Program-made: the position numbers and the translations under genes
NCBI RefSeq assembly: GCF_029892095.1
Contig: NZ_JARZAE010000004.1
Location: 310,001 to 374,000, forward strand
DNA length: 64,000 nucleotides
From: Kitasatospora sp. MAP12-44
GTDB taxonomy: Bacteria; Actinomycetota; Actinomycetes; Streptomycetales; Streptomycetaceae
Direction: 5' to 3'
The notes under the pieces: model-generated
Told to the model about the DNA's origin: nothing
The model's database searches: none
What the model saw: only the letters and a program-made list of their open reading frames with translations
Part shown: positions 9,187-17,446 of the stretch, piece by piece
Layout of the letters: the number at the start of each line of letters is the position of its first letter
Numbering within the stretch: position 1 is the first letter of the stretch

Positions 9187-10802
9187 GGCGCAGGCGGCGG
9201 GCCGATCTCGAACTCCGGCGGTTCGAGGCCGGCGATGCAACTGGTGTCCGGGGCACCGGGGTTGTCGAAGAACGAGCCGACGATGGACTGGGCGCACGGT
9301 GAGGCGGCGAAGGCGACATGTGCGACGTAGGGGATGGTGACAGTGGTCGCGTTGGGCAGCGTGCGCGCGACGTAGGCACCGTTCGATGCCCCGGTCTGGG
9401 AGTCGAAGCCGGCCGACATGGCGAGGGTCGGGATGTCGCTGCGCGTGATGTCCCGAACCGAGGACGGTGCCTTGGGGACGTCCCAGGCGTGGCAGTCATC
9501 CGCCAGGAAGGGCAGCTGCGGCGCCTGCGCGAGAACGGACCGCGGGAACGACGGGAACGCGCGCTTTCCCGCCCGGATTACTTCGGAGGGGTTTTCGTAC
9601 GGCACCCATTCGCTGCAGAACACGCCGTAGGCGAGCCCGTGGCTGATCCGTCCGATCGCCTGCGGACTGACCTTCCCTCCTGCCCACTGCTCGGCGATCC
9701 GCTGCGGATTCCCATGGGCCAGCTCGTCGATGGAGCGGGGCACGCCCGGGGCCACGTGGGTTGCGGAGGTCAGCCAGTTCACCAGCGTGCCACCGTCGAT
9801 CACGACCTTGACCGGCTTGTCGCGCGAGGGGACGTTGACGTAGGTGGTGACCGGATCCGCCTCGAGCTTGCTCACCAGGTCGGTGAACGTGTTCGCCAGA
9901 TCCGGGTAGCGCTGTGCGCAGGCGGGCTGTTGGGCGCAGGTGCTGAACAGGCTGTCGAAGCCCTGCTTCGCGCTGCTCCAGGTCATCGCGGGGCCGGCCA
10001 GGGACGGCGGCACGATCCCGTCGATGCCGACCGAGCGGATCCCTTCCGGGTGCTCCCGCATATAGATGAGCGCGAGGTCGGTGCCGTAGGAGATCCCGTA
10101 CACGTTCCACTGCGGGATGCCCAGCGCGACCCGCAGGTCCGCGTAGTCGGCGGCGCTCTCGGTGCCGTTGTAGACGCTCAGGTCGACACCGCGGTCCGTC
10201 AGCTGGTTCCGGCAGGCCCGGGTCGCCGCGACGTGCAGGCGCCCGGTGGACGGCGCGTCGTAGAGGAGGCCGACGGCGCGAGCGTAGAAGCGGTCGATGA
10301 CCGGGCAGGTGAGCTCCGGATCGGCCGAGTAGGTCCCGCGCTGGGACATGAAGATCACGTCGCGGTCGCGGTTCAAGCCGCCGTCGATGGCCAGCTGCGC
10401 CTCCCCGACCGCGTCGTCGCCGGGACCGCCGGCGAACCACACGATCGGGTCGGGTGCCGGCGTGGGCGAGAGCGCCGGCACGATCGCGACCCCGAGGGTG
10501 ATGGTCCGTCTGCTGTGCTTGGCGCGGTTCTCGGGCACGGTCAGGGTCCCGCAGCGCGCGTCCTTCAGCGCGGGGATCGGCTCCGGCGTCCGGGGGCAGG
10601 GCCCCGGTACGAACGTCGCCGATCCGGCCGTCCCGGCGACCGCCCCGAGCGGAGCAGCCGAGGGGGCAGCCGTCGCGAGCGGCTGCGCGTGCGCCGGCGC
10701 GCCGAGCAGGCCGACGAGGACCATGCCGCCCGCTGCAGCGCCGGCGAGCCGAACCGGTAACCCCGCGGCGGTGCGGGGTCGGCGGACTGACGAATTGAAC
10801 AT
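9183..10802 (-). CDS. Secreted alpha/beta hydrolase (tripeptidyl aminopeptidase/SlpD-like)
   Basis: 539 residues. A signal peptide ends near GAPAHAQ (about residue 40). The alpha/beta-hydrolase core shows the oxyanion region WFAGGPGDDA, the order motif DVIFMSQRGTYS, the nucleophile elbow YGISYGT, an Asp in SAGFDSQTGA and a His in VAHVAFAASPCAQ, all followed by a TAP-like C-terminal domain. These Streptomyces exo-enzymes release N-terminal tri- or tetrapeptides or hydrolyse esters outside the cell. It is a close paralogue of the gene immediately upstream (10816-12414), with the same EPIPALKDARCGTLTVPENR-type start, 14 bases apart. Its TGA overlaps the start of the phosphatase gene. Confidence 0.88.
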   Translation of the reverse strand: MFNSSVRRPRTAAGLPVRLAGAAAGGMVLVGLLGAPAHAQPLATAAPSAAPLGAVAGTAGSATFVPGPCPRTPEPIPALKDARCGTLTVPENRAKHSRRTITLGVAIVPALSPTPAPDPIVWFAGGPGDDAVGEAQLAIDGGLNRDRDVIFMSQRGTYSADPELTCPVIDRFYARAVGLLYDAPSTGRLHVAATRACRNQLTDRGVDLSVYNGTESAADYADLRVALGIPQWNVYGISYGTDLALIYMREHPEGIRSVGIDGIVPPSLAGPAMTWSSAKQGFDSLFSTCAQQPACAQRYPDLANTFTDLVSKLEADPVTTYVNVPSRDKPVKVVIDGGTLVNWLTSATHVAPGVPRSIDELAHGNPQRIAEQWAGGKVSPQAIGRISHGLAYGVFCSEWVPYENPSEVIRAGKRAFPSFPRSVLAQAPQLPFLADDCHAWDVPKAPSSVRDITRSDIPTLAMSAGFDSQTGASNGAYVARTLPNATTVTIPYVAHVAFAASPCAQSIVGSFFDNPGAPDTSCIAGLEPPEFEIGPPPAP

Positions 10803-10815
10803 TCCGGTCTCCTGG

Positions 10816-12414
10816 TCAGGGGGTGATCGTGAACGGCTTCGGCTTGAGTCCGGCGACGCACTCGGTGTCGACGGCGGTCGGGTCGGTGAGGAAGGAGGCG
10901 AGGACGCGCTGGGTGCAGGGCGACTGCGGGGTCACCCAGTGGCCGATTCCGGGAATGCGCACCACGGTCGCGTTGGGAAGCGTCCGGGCCGCGTACCGTC
11001 CCCAGCGCGCCCCGGTCTTGGCGTCGAACGTGCCGGAGATGACCAGGGTGGGGACGGTGCTGCGGGTCGGCACGCGCTGGGAGGCCGTGCGGTCCGGGAC
11101 GTTCCACGTCTCGCAGACCTCGCTCTGGTAGGGAAGTTGCGGCGCCTGGGCGAGGACCGAGTCCGGATATCCCGGGAAGGCCCGGCGTCCCGCGTCCAGC
11201 AGATCGGCGGCCGACGTCCCCGGCACCCACTCGCTGCACGCCACGCTCTCCGTCAGGCCGTAGGCGAAGTCACCGACGACGGGGGTCGAGCCGGCCGCGC
11301 GAGCTGCCGCGAAACGGTGTGGATCGCCGTGGGCCAGCTCGTCGATGGCGGCGGGCACGTCGACCGAGGGGACCGCGTTGCCGACCAGGAGGTTCACCAG
11401 CGCACCACCGTCGAGGACGACCTTCACCGCCTGCCCGCCGCCCGGCGGTGCCGCCCGCAGGGTCAGCGGATCGGCCTCCAACCTCCGCACCTGCTGCGCC
11501 AGCGTACGGGCGAGGTCCGGGTACCGGCGGTCGCAGGCCGGCTGATCGTGGCAGGCTCCGAGAATCGTGTTGATCCCCTCCTGGGCGCTGCTCCAGGTCC
11601 ACGGGAGGCTCACGATCTGCGGGGGTACGACCGAATCGATCGTCACCGTTCGGATCCCCTCGGGGTGCTCGCGCAGGAACGTGAGCGCGAGGTCGGTGCC
11701 GTAGGAGTACCCGTACACGTTCCACCAGGAGATCCCCAACGCCGTGCGCAGGTCGGCGAAGTCGGCGGCGTTCTGTGAGGTGTTGTAGGCGCTCAGGTCG
11801 ATCCCGCCGGCCGCGAGGCGTTGCCGGCAGTCGCCCATCGCGCGGACCAGCAGCCGCTTCGTCGACGCCGCGTCGTAGCGCAGCCCCACCGCGCGGGCGT
11901 AGAAGCGGTCCACCTCCGGGCAGGCAAGGTTCGGCTGCGAATAGAGCGTCCCCCGCTGGGCCATGATGATCAGGTCGCGATCGCGGTTCAGCCCGGCGTC
12001 GACGAGGAACTGCGCGTCATCGATCGCGTCGCTGCCAGGACCACCGGTCAGGTGAACGACGGGATCCGGGGCCGGCGTCGAGGAGACGGCCGGGATGATC
12101 GCCACCGCCAGTCTGATGGTCGGGCCGTCAGGTCGGGTGCGATTCTCGCGAACCGTCAGCAACCCGCACCGTGCGTTGGCCAGCGCCGGAATCGGCTGCG
12201 GGGTCCTCGGGCACGGGCCCGGCTCGAAACGCGGCGATCCCGCCGATCGCGCGCCCACGGCGGGCGCCGATGCGGCTTCGCTCGCAGGTGCGCCGGCCAA
12301 CAGGGTCAACCAGCATGCCACGACGGCTGCGGCTCCCCTGAGCGCAGGGCGTCCGGTTCTGCCGCCCGCCGAGGCGGACGGCAGTGCACAGCCGCGAGTT
12401 CTCTGCTTTCCCAT
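10816..12414 (-). CDS. Secreted alpha/beta hydrolase, tandem paralogue
   Basis: 532 residues from the ATG at 12414, preceded by GAGGAG at ten bases; upstream in-frame ATGs lack a Shine-Dalgarno sequence and precede the signal peptide. The signal peptide spans roughly residues 20-50 (VVACWLTLLAG, ASEAAS). Catalytic landmarks match the neighbour: HLTGGPGSDA, DLIIMAQRGTLYS, nucleophile YGYSYGTD, Asp in SGTFDAKTGA and His in GIGHWVTPQSPC. It is an extracellular peptidase/esterase and first gene of the 12414-7769 operon, so both paralogues are co-expressed with the sensor phosphatase remnant. Divergence between copies is substantial, so the duplication is old. Confidence 0.88.
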   Translation of the reverse strand: MGKQRTRGCALPSASAGGRTGRPALRGAAAVVACWLTLLAGAPASEAASAPAVGARSAGSPRFEPGPCPRTPQPIPALANARCGLLTVRENRTRPDGPTIRLAVAIIPAVSSTPAPDPVVHLTGGPGSDAIDDAQFLVDAGLNRDRDLIIMAQRGTLYSQPNLACPEVDRFYARAVGLRYDAASTKRLLVRAMGDCRQRLAAGGIDLSAYNTSQNAADFADLRTALGISWWNVYGYSYGTDLALTFLREHPEGIRTVTIDSVVPPQIVSLPWTWSSAQEGINTILGACHDQPACDRRYPDLARTLAQQVRRLEADPLTLRAAPPGGGQAVKVVLDGGALVNLLVGNAVPSVDVPAAIDELAHGDPHRFAAARAAGSTPVVGDFAYGLTESVACSEWVPGTSAADLLDAGRRAFPGYPDSVLAQAPQLPYQSEVCETWNVPDRTASQRVPTRSTVPTLVISGTFDAKTGARWGRYAARTLPNATVVRIPGIGHWVTPQSPCTQRVLASFLTDPTAVDTECVAGLKPKPFTITP

Positions 12415-12554
12415 GCGCAATCCGCTCCTCAGCCGAACGTCCGGCTGACGGAGCCGAACCACGCAGTGCATACGGTCCACAGCGTGCCTGCCCAGCAGCC
12501 TGACCGCGCGAGGTGCTACGCCGGACAGGGGCACACAGCTCAGGGCTGCGCGGC

Positions 12555-12842
12555 TCAGTGGGCGGTGCTGGGTTTGGTCCCGGTGATCAGGCGTTCACGG
12601 TCGAGCGATCGTGGCCGGGGGATGAGGACGGGGATCAGCATCAGGAACATCAGCCCGAGGCCGACCTGGTTGTCCAGCTTCTGGCTGCCCGCAGCGGCCT
12701 TGCTCGCCAGGATGGTGGTCGTCGGTGAGACGAGGAAGAACACCGGCAGGACCGCCATCGTGAACAGGATGAGGCGGTTGCGCCGGAACTCGTTGAGCTC
12801 CTTGTGGACGACCGCAGCGATGCGGGTGGTCGTGCTGCTCAT
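12555..12842 (-). pseudogene. Truncated ABC-2 type transporter permease
   Basis: Only 95 residues, starting from an ATG with AGGAAGG eight bases upstream. The sequence TRIAAVVHKELNEFRRNRL followed by a first membrane helix and a second helix (VGLGLMFLMLIPVLIP) matches the N-terminus of ABC-2 family permeases, which run to about 250 residues with six helices and a conserved GERE(Q)GTLEP motif after helix two. Here the reading runs into an unrelated Arg-rich tail and a stop. No ABC ATPase is nearby. Decay by deletion or frameshift is the simplest reading. Confidence 0.7.
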
Positions 12843-12948
12843 CGCGATCCGCCTTCCTGGTCCTCGACCAGTACCGGGCTGCGCGGCCCCGGTGGCGGGT
12901 GAAGACTGGCTGTCAGGTGGACCGTCTGCCTGAACGCCGAAAGGGACC

Positions 12949-13878
12949 ATGCTTCTCGGACTTGTCACCTCCCTGTTCGCCACCCTCTGCTACGGCTTCG
13001 CCTCCGTCCTCCAGGCCCGTGGCGCGCAGACGATGCCCGAGGAGGACCGGCCCGGCCTGCGCCTGCTGGCCCGGGTGGCGCGCTCCCGGCTGTTCCTGCT
13101 GGGGACGGGCCTGGACATCCTCGGCTTCGGGCTGGTCGTGGTCACCCTGTACCGGCTCCCGCTGTTCGTCGTCCAAGCGGTGACCAGTGCGAGCCTGGCG
13201 GTGACCGCAGCGGGGGCTGTCTGGCTGCTCGGGGGCAGGCTGGCCCGGCGCGACCTGATCGGCATCGCGGCCGTGGTCGCGGGCCTGGCGATGCTGGCGC
13301 TCAGCTCGGGGCCCGAGGGCAGCAGGCGAGTCGGGACGGAGTTCAAACTCACCTTGCTGGCCGCGACCGCCGCCGTGCTGCTGCTCAGCCTCCCGCTGGC
13401 GCACCGGCGTGGCAACGCCGTGGCGGCGGCCCTCGGGCTGCTCGCCGGGTTGGGCTTCGGCGCGGTCAATCTGGCGGTGCGGGTGCTGGACCACTCCTCC
13501 CTGGTGGCCATGGCCACCGATGCCGCGACGTACGCGCTGATGATCGGCGGCCTCGGCGGCTACCTCTGCTACGCCCTCGCCCTGCAGCGGGGCTCGGTGA
13601 CCATCGCGACGGCCGCCGTGGTCGTCGGCGAGACCCTGGTGCCGGGGCTGATCGGGGTGACCCTGCTGGGGGACCGGGCGCGCCCCGGGTTCGGCTGGTC
13701 GGCGGTGCTCGGCTTCGCCGTCGCGGTCGGCGGCGCGCTCGTGCTGTCCCGGTTCGGCGAGATCGAGCCCGCCCGGCCGCGGCCGGCGGCCGGCGGCTCG
13801 CGGCCGCGCGGACGATCAGCCTCCGTGCGACGGTGGCTACGTACGGATGCCAGGGACGGCATGGGCCAGGACGGGTGA
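12949..13878 (+). CDS. DMT-superfamily (EamA/NIPA-like) membrane transporter
   Basis: 309 residues with nine to ten hydrophobic helices and a soluble Arg-rich tail after about residue 275. The start MLLGLVTSLFATLCYGFASV and the paired-half arrangement (a second set of helices from about 165) are those of DMT-superfamily carriers; the QARGAQTMPEED loop resembles actinobacterial NIPA-like members. The substrate is unknown. It is the first gene of a tight cluster with the SDR (10-base gap) and the polysaccharide deacetylase. Confidence 0.82.
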   Translation: MLLGLVTSLFATLCYGFASVLQARGAQTMPEEDRPGLRLLARVARSRLFLLGTGLDILGFGLVVVTLYRLPLFVVQAVTSASLAVTAAGAVWLLGGRLARRDLIGIAAVVAGLAMLALSSGPEGSRRVGTEFKLTLLAATAAVLLLSLPLAHRRGNAVAAALGLLAGLGFGAVNLAVRVLDHSSLVAMATDAATYALMIGGLGGYLCYALALQRGSVTIATAAVVVGETLVPGLIGVTLLGDRARPGFGWSAVLGFAVAVGGALVLSRFGEIEPARPRPAAGGSRPRGRSASVRRWLRTDARDGMGQDG

Positions 13879-13888
13879 GGTGGAGGGC

Positions 13889-14656
13889 ATGACGAAGGAC
13901 TCGGAGGCCGACGGGCGACCGGTCGTGCTGGTGACCGGTGCGTCGTCCGGCATCGGAGCCGCCACCTGCGCACGGCTGGCCAGGGTGGGCTGGTACCCGC
14001 TGCTCTCCGGTACCGACACGGTCCGGCTGGCCGAGATCGCGCGTCGGACGGGTGGCACCGCGCTGCCCGGCGACCTCTCGGAGTCCGACGGGCCGGAGGA
14101 GCTGGCCCGCCGTGCCCTCGCGGTGTCCGGGCGCGTCGACGCGCTGATCGCCAACGCGGGCGTCGGCTGGCGCGGACCGTTCACCGGGATGCCACTCGAC
14201 CGGCTCAACCACATGGTCGCGCTCAACCTGACCGCGCCGCTGCGGCTGGCCCGGGTCCTGCTGCCCGGGATGGTGGAGCGCGGCAGCGGGTGCCTCGTCC
14301 TGACCGGCTCGATCGTCGGCCGCCTCGGCGTCCGGGAGGAGGCCGTGTACTCGGCGACCAAGGCGGCGCTGGGCATGTTCGCGGAGAGCCTGCGCTACGA
14401 ACTGCAGGGCACCGGCGTCCGGGTCCGGCTGCTGCTTCCCGGAGTGGTCGACACGCCGTACTTCAGCCGACGCGGCACCCCCTACCACCGGGATCGGCCG
14501 CGCCCGGTGTCCCCGGAGCGGATCGCCGAGGCCGCGCTCGCCCTGCTGACCGGGCGCCGGGAGGAGGCGGTGGTGCCCGGTTGGCTGAGGGTGCCCGAGC
14601 GGCTGCACGGCGCCGCGCCCGCGCTGTTCCGCCGCCTCGCCGGCCGGTTCGACTGA
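13889..14656 (+). CDS. Short-chain dehydrogenase/reductase
   Basis: 255 residues, classical SDR fold. The NAD(P)-binding motif TGASSGIG (about 16-23), NAGVG (about 88-92), catalytic Ser in LTGSIVGRLG and the YSATK Tyr-Lys pair (about 154-158) are all present. The C-terminal half is normal length. The chosen ATG at 13889 follows GGTGGAGGG; an upstream in-frame ATG at 13847 lies inside the preceding gene. Its stop overlaps the start of the deacetylase gene by one base (TGATG), so both are made together. The substrate cannot be told; context suggests lipid or glycan metabolism. Confidence 0.88.
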   Translation: MTKDSEADGRPVVLVTGASSGIGAATCARLARVGWYPLLSGTDTVRLAEIARRTGGTALPGDLSESDGPEELARRALAVSGRVDALIANAGVGWRGPFTGMPLDRLNHMVALNLTAPLRLARVLLPGMVERGSGCLVLTGSIVGRLGVREEAVYSATKAALGMFAESLRYELQGTGVRVRLLLPGVVDTPYFSRRGTPYHRDRPRPVSPERIAEAALALLTGRREEAVVPGWLRVPERLHGAAPALFRRLAGRFD

Positions 14657-15387
14657 TGCCCGGCGCGGGCCGGGCCCTGCTCGCCGGGGCCGGCGCCGCC
14701 GCCGCGGTGGAGGTGCTCCAGCTGGCCCCCGCCGCCGGCCGGCTCGGGGTGGTCCGGCGCAGCGTCTGCCGGGGGCTCGCCGGGTACGGCAGCCCGACGC
14801 ATGTGGCGCTCACCTTCGACGACGGGCCCGATCCGCGGAGCACGCCGTACTTCCTGGCGGCGCTGGACGAACTGGACGTGCGGGCCACGTTCTTCCTGCT
14901 CGGCAGCATGCTCGACCGGGCCCCCGGTCTCGGGCGCGAGCTGGTCGAGCGCGGCCACGAGGTCGCCGTGCACGGCTGGTACCACCGACAGCCGTGGTGG
15001 CCGCACCCCGCCCGCGACCGCGCCGAACTCCGTCGCACCGCCGAGGCCGTCACCGCGTACTGCGGGGCCCGGCCGCGCTGGTACCGCCCCCCGTACGGCG
15101 TACTGACCAGCGGGCTGCTCGGGGCCGCCCGGCGATCGGGGCTGCGGCCGGTGCTGTGGACGGGCTGGGGCCGGGACTGGACGGCCCGCGCCTCGGCGGC
15201 CTCGGTGTACGAGACGCTCCGCCCCGAACTGCGGGGCGGGGCCACGCTGCTGCTGCACGACTCGGACTGCACGTCGGCGCGGGGTGCGTGGCGCTCGGCG
15301 CTCGGCGCACTGCCCTTCGCGGTGGAGCACTGCCGGGAGCGCGGCCTGGAGGTCGGCCCGCTCCGCGACCACGGCCTGACTTTCTGA
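14656..15387 (+). CDS. Polysaccharide deacetylase (CE4/NodB) family protein
   Basis: 243 residues. NodB motif 1 is TFDDGPDP, motif 2 is GHEVAVHGWYHRQ, motif 3 is WYRPPYGV, and the late motif is TLLLHDSD. The Asp-Asp pair and the His residues needed for metal-assisted deacetylation of N-acetyl sugars are there. A short Ala-rich hydrophobic N-terminus (residues 5-25) may act as a signal or anchor, so action at the envelope is likely. The start ATG at 14656 overlaps the SDR stop. It converges with the GT28-like gene seven bases away and may belong functionally with that sugar operon. Confidence 0.88.
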   Translation: MPGAGRALLAGAGAAAAVEVLQLAPAAGRLGVVRRSVCRGLAGYGSPTHVALTFDDGPDPRSTPYFLAALDELDVRATFFLLGSMLDRAPGLGRELVERGHEVAVHGWYHRQPWWPHPARDRAELRRTAEAVTAYCGARPRWYRPPYGVLTSGLLGAARRSGLRPVLWTGWGRDWTARASAASVYETLRPELRGGATLLLHDSDCTSARGAWRSALGALPFAVEHCRERGLEVGPLRDHGLTF

Positions 15388-15394
15388 GCTCGCC

Positions 15395-16486
15395 CTACCC
15401 GAGGAGAGGATCGAGGGCCGCGGCGAAGGCGGTCTCCCAGGGGGCCCGGGACGGGGCTTGGCTGGGTACCGGGGCGGTGTCGGCCAGGGCGGCGAGGGCG
15501 GCGAGGGCGTTGCGGACGACCTCGTGGGGGCGGGCCGAGGTGACCTCGGCCCGGCCGAGTTCCAGTTCGTGTTGGAGGTTGTCCCGGCCGTGGCCCTGGA
15601 CCACGTCCAGGAGGAGCAGTCGGCGGCCGAGGCCGCGGGCCTCGCTGCAGGTGTCGCCCGAGCTGGTGATCACCAGGTCGGCGGCCGTCATCAGGGCGGG
15701 GACGCGCTCGGTGTAGCCGAAGCAGTGCAGTCGGGGCTCGCGGCGTGCGGCCTCGCGGAGCCGGGTTTCGAGCCGCTGGTTGCGGCCCGCCACGGCCAGC
15801 ACGTGCGGACCGGCCGCAGCCAGCGCGCGGGCGGTCTCGGCAACCGGGCCGAGCCCCCAGGCGCCCGACATCAGCAGGACGCACCGCGCGTCCTGCGGGA
15901 TCCCGAACTCGGCCCGCGCCTCGGCTCGGGTGGGCGGGGTGTAGAAGCCGGCCCGCAGGGGCGGGGGGACCACCGCGATCCTGGCCTCCGGGCGGTAGCG
16001 GCGCACCGCGCAGGCCGCGACCTCGGAGGTGACCAGGAAGAGGTCCGTACCGTCCTGCACCCACAGGCGGTGCGGCGTCACGTCGGTGCAGAAGACCACG
16101 TGGACCATCCCGGGCCACCGGGCGCGGAGGCGGTTGACGGCGGACGCCGCGGTCGGGAAGACCGAGACCACCAGCTCGGCCGGCCGGTGGTCCAGCAGCT
16201 TGCGTACCTCGGGGACCAACCGGGAGCGGGCAGCCGACTCGGCCAGCATCGCGAGCCGGGTGCCGGGCCGCAGCGCGGAGAAGTGGAAGGCGTCGTAGAG
16301 GCCCGGCAGGGCGAGCATCCGGCGGAAGACGGCCTCCCCGGCGGCGGCACCGGCCGGTCCGAGCAGTCCCATCGCATCCACCGTCTCGGTGCTCCACCCC
16401 CGGCCACGCAGGGTGTCGGCGCAGGCCTCGGCCATCACGTCGTGGCCCTGGCCGAGGGATCCGGAGAGCAGCAGCGCATGCGGCAC
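15395..16486 (-). CDS. GT28-like glycosyltransferase (MGDG synthase/MurG-related)
   Basis: 363 residues from a GTG start. The N-terminus LLLSGSLGQGHDVMAEACAD matches the glycine-rich acceptor-side loop of diacylglycerol glycosyltransferases (G-x-G-H). The C-terminal half carries the nucleotide-sugar site: LLMSGAWGLGPVAETARAL, FGYTERVPALMTAADLVIT and SSGDTCSEARGLGRRLLL. Members move a sugar from a UDP-sugar to a lipid or peptidoglycan-type acceptor at the membrane. It is the last gene of the operon DegT aminotransferase - epimerase - this gene, with a gap of 12 bases, so it may use the sugar those enzymes make. Confidence 0.82.
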   Translation of the reverse strand: MPHALLLSGSLGQGHDVMAEACADTLRGRGWSTETVDAMGLLGPAGAAAGEAVFRRMLALPGLYDAFHFSALRPGTRLAMLAESAARSRLVPEVRKLLDHRPAELVVSVFPTAASAVNRLRARWPGMVHVVFCTDVTPHRLWVQDGTDLFLVTSEVAACAVRRYRPEARIAVVPPPLRAGFYTPPTRAEARAEFGIPQDARCVLLMSGAWGLGPVAETARALAAAGPHVLAVAGRNQRLETRLREAARREPRLHCFGYTERVPALMTAADLVITSSGDTCSEARGLGRRLLLLDVVQGHGRDNLQHELELGRAEVTSARPHEVVRNALAALAALADTAPVPSQAPSRAPWETAFAAALDPLLG

Positions 16487-16498
16487 GGTGACTCCCGC

Positions 16499-17437
16499 TC
16501 AGGCCTGGGTCGACCGGTACCAGTCGATGTAGCGGCTGACCCCGTCGGCGAACCGGGTGCTCGGCGACCATCCCAGCAGCCGCTTCGCCTTCGCGTTGGA
16601 GATCGGCCGGCCGCTGTAGTCGGCGGCGCGGGCCGGGACGTGTTCGACGGTGAGCGGGCCGAGCAGCTCGCTCACCGTGTCGGCGACCTCCCTGATCGAC
16701 ACCGCCGTGTTGCCCTCCAGCGCGAAGGTCTGGTCCTGCGCCGCCGGGGACAGCGCCCGTACGTGGGCCTCGGCGAGGTCCTCGACGTAGACCCAGTTGC
16801 GGGTCTGGCCGCCGTCCCCGGCGATGGTGATCGGGTTTCCGGCCAGCGCGGCCTGCACGAAGCGGGCGATGACCAGCTCGTCCCGCATCCGGGGCCCGTA
16901 CGGGATGCCGTACCGCAGGATCGTGTAGTGCTGGCCGTAGAGGTCGTGGTAGCTGTGCACCGCGAGCTCGGAGGCGAGTTTGCCCGCCACATAGAGGTGC
17001 CCGGTGCGGCGGAGGTCGAACGGGACGTCCTCGGTGAGCTCGACATCCGACGCTCCGGTTTCGCTGTGCGCCGCGCCGTACACCCAGACGGTGCTGGCCA
17101 GCACGACGCGTGCGCAGCCGCTGCGGCGGGCCGCCTCCAGGACGGACACCGTGCCCTCGACGTTCAGCCGGGTGGTGTGGACGGGATCGGCGGCGACCTG
17201 GTCGACGTTGGCCGCCGCGGCGAGGTGGAACACCGTCTCGGCGCCGTCCAGCGCGGCGGTCAGCCCGCGGGCGTCGAGGACGTCGGCCTGAACGTACGCG
17301 GCGGCCGGGTTGATCCGGGCCGCCGCGCTGCCGGCCGGCGCGCTGTCGACGACGGCCACCTCGTGGCCTGCCGACAGCAGCCGGTCCACCACATGGGAAC
17401 CGATGAATCCGCACCCGCCCGTGACCACGGCTCTCAT
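16499..17437 (-). CDS. NAD-dependent sugar epimerase/dehydratase (extended SDR)
   Basis: 312 residues. The Rossmann motif VTGGCGFIGSHVVDRLL is at residues 5-21, with VVDSAPAG, a Ser/Thr catalytic region (LASTVWVYG) and the YVAGK Tyr-Lys pair. GIPYGP and AKRLLGWSPSTRFADGVSRY at the C-terminus are typical of UDP-glucose 4-epimerase and dTDP-sugar epimerase/dehydratase enzymes. It acts on nucleotide-linked sugars in the cytoplasm. It follows the DegT aminotransferase gene with a nine-base gap and precedes the glycosyltransferase; together they look like an amino-sugar or modified-sugar unit. The exact reaction is not decidable here. Confidence 0.86.
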   Translation of the reverse strand: MRAVVTGGCGFIGSHVVDRLLSAGHEVAVVDSAPAGSAAARINPAAAYVQADVLDARGLTAALDGAETVFHLAAAANVDQVAADPVHTTRLNVEGTVSVLEAARRSGCARVVLASTVWVYGAAHSETGASDVELTEDVPFDLRRTGHLYVAGKLASELAVHSYHDLYGQHYTILRYGIPYGPRMRDELVIARFVQAALAGNPITIAGDGGQTRNWVYVEDLAEAHVRALSPAAQDQTFALEGNTAVSIREVADTVSELLGPLTVEHVPARAADYSGRPISNAKAKRLLGWSPSTRFADGVSRYIDWYRSTQA

Positions 17438-17446
17438 GACGCCTCC

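Noticed and set aside
14463..17414. A 983-codon minus-strand open frame and a 1054-codon plus-strand frame (15458-18622)
   Set aside because: Both are shadows of the deacetylase, GT28, epimerase and DegT genes, which have clear motifs in other frames.
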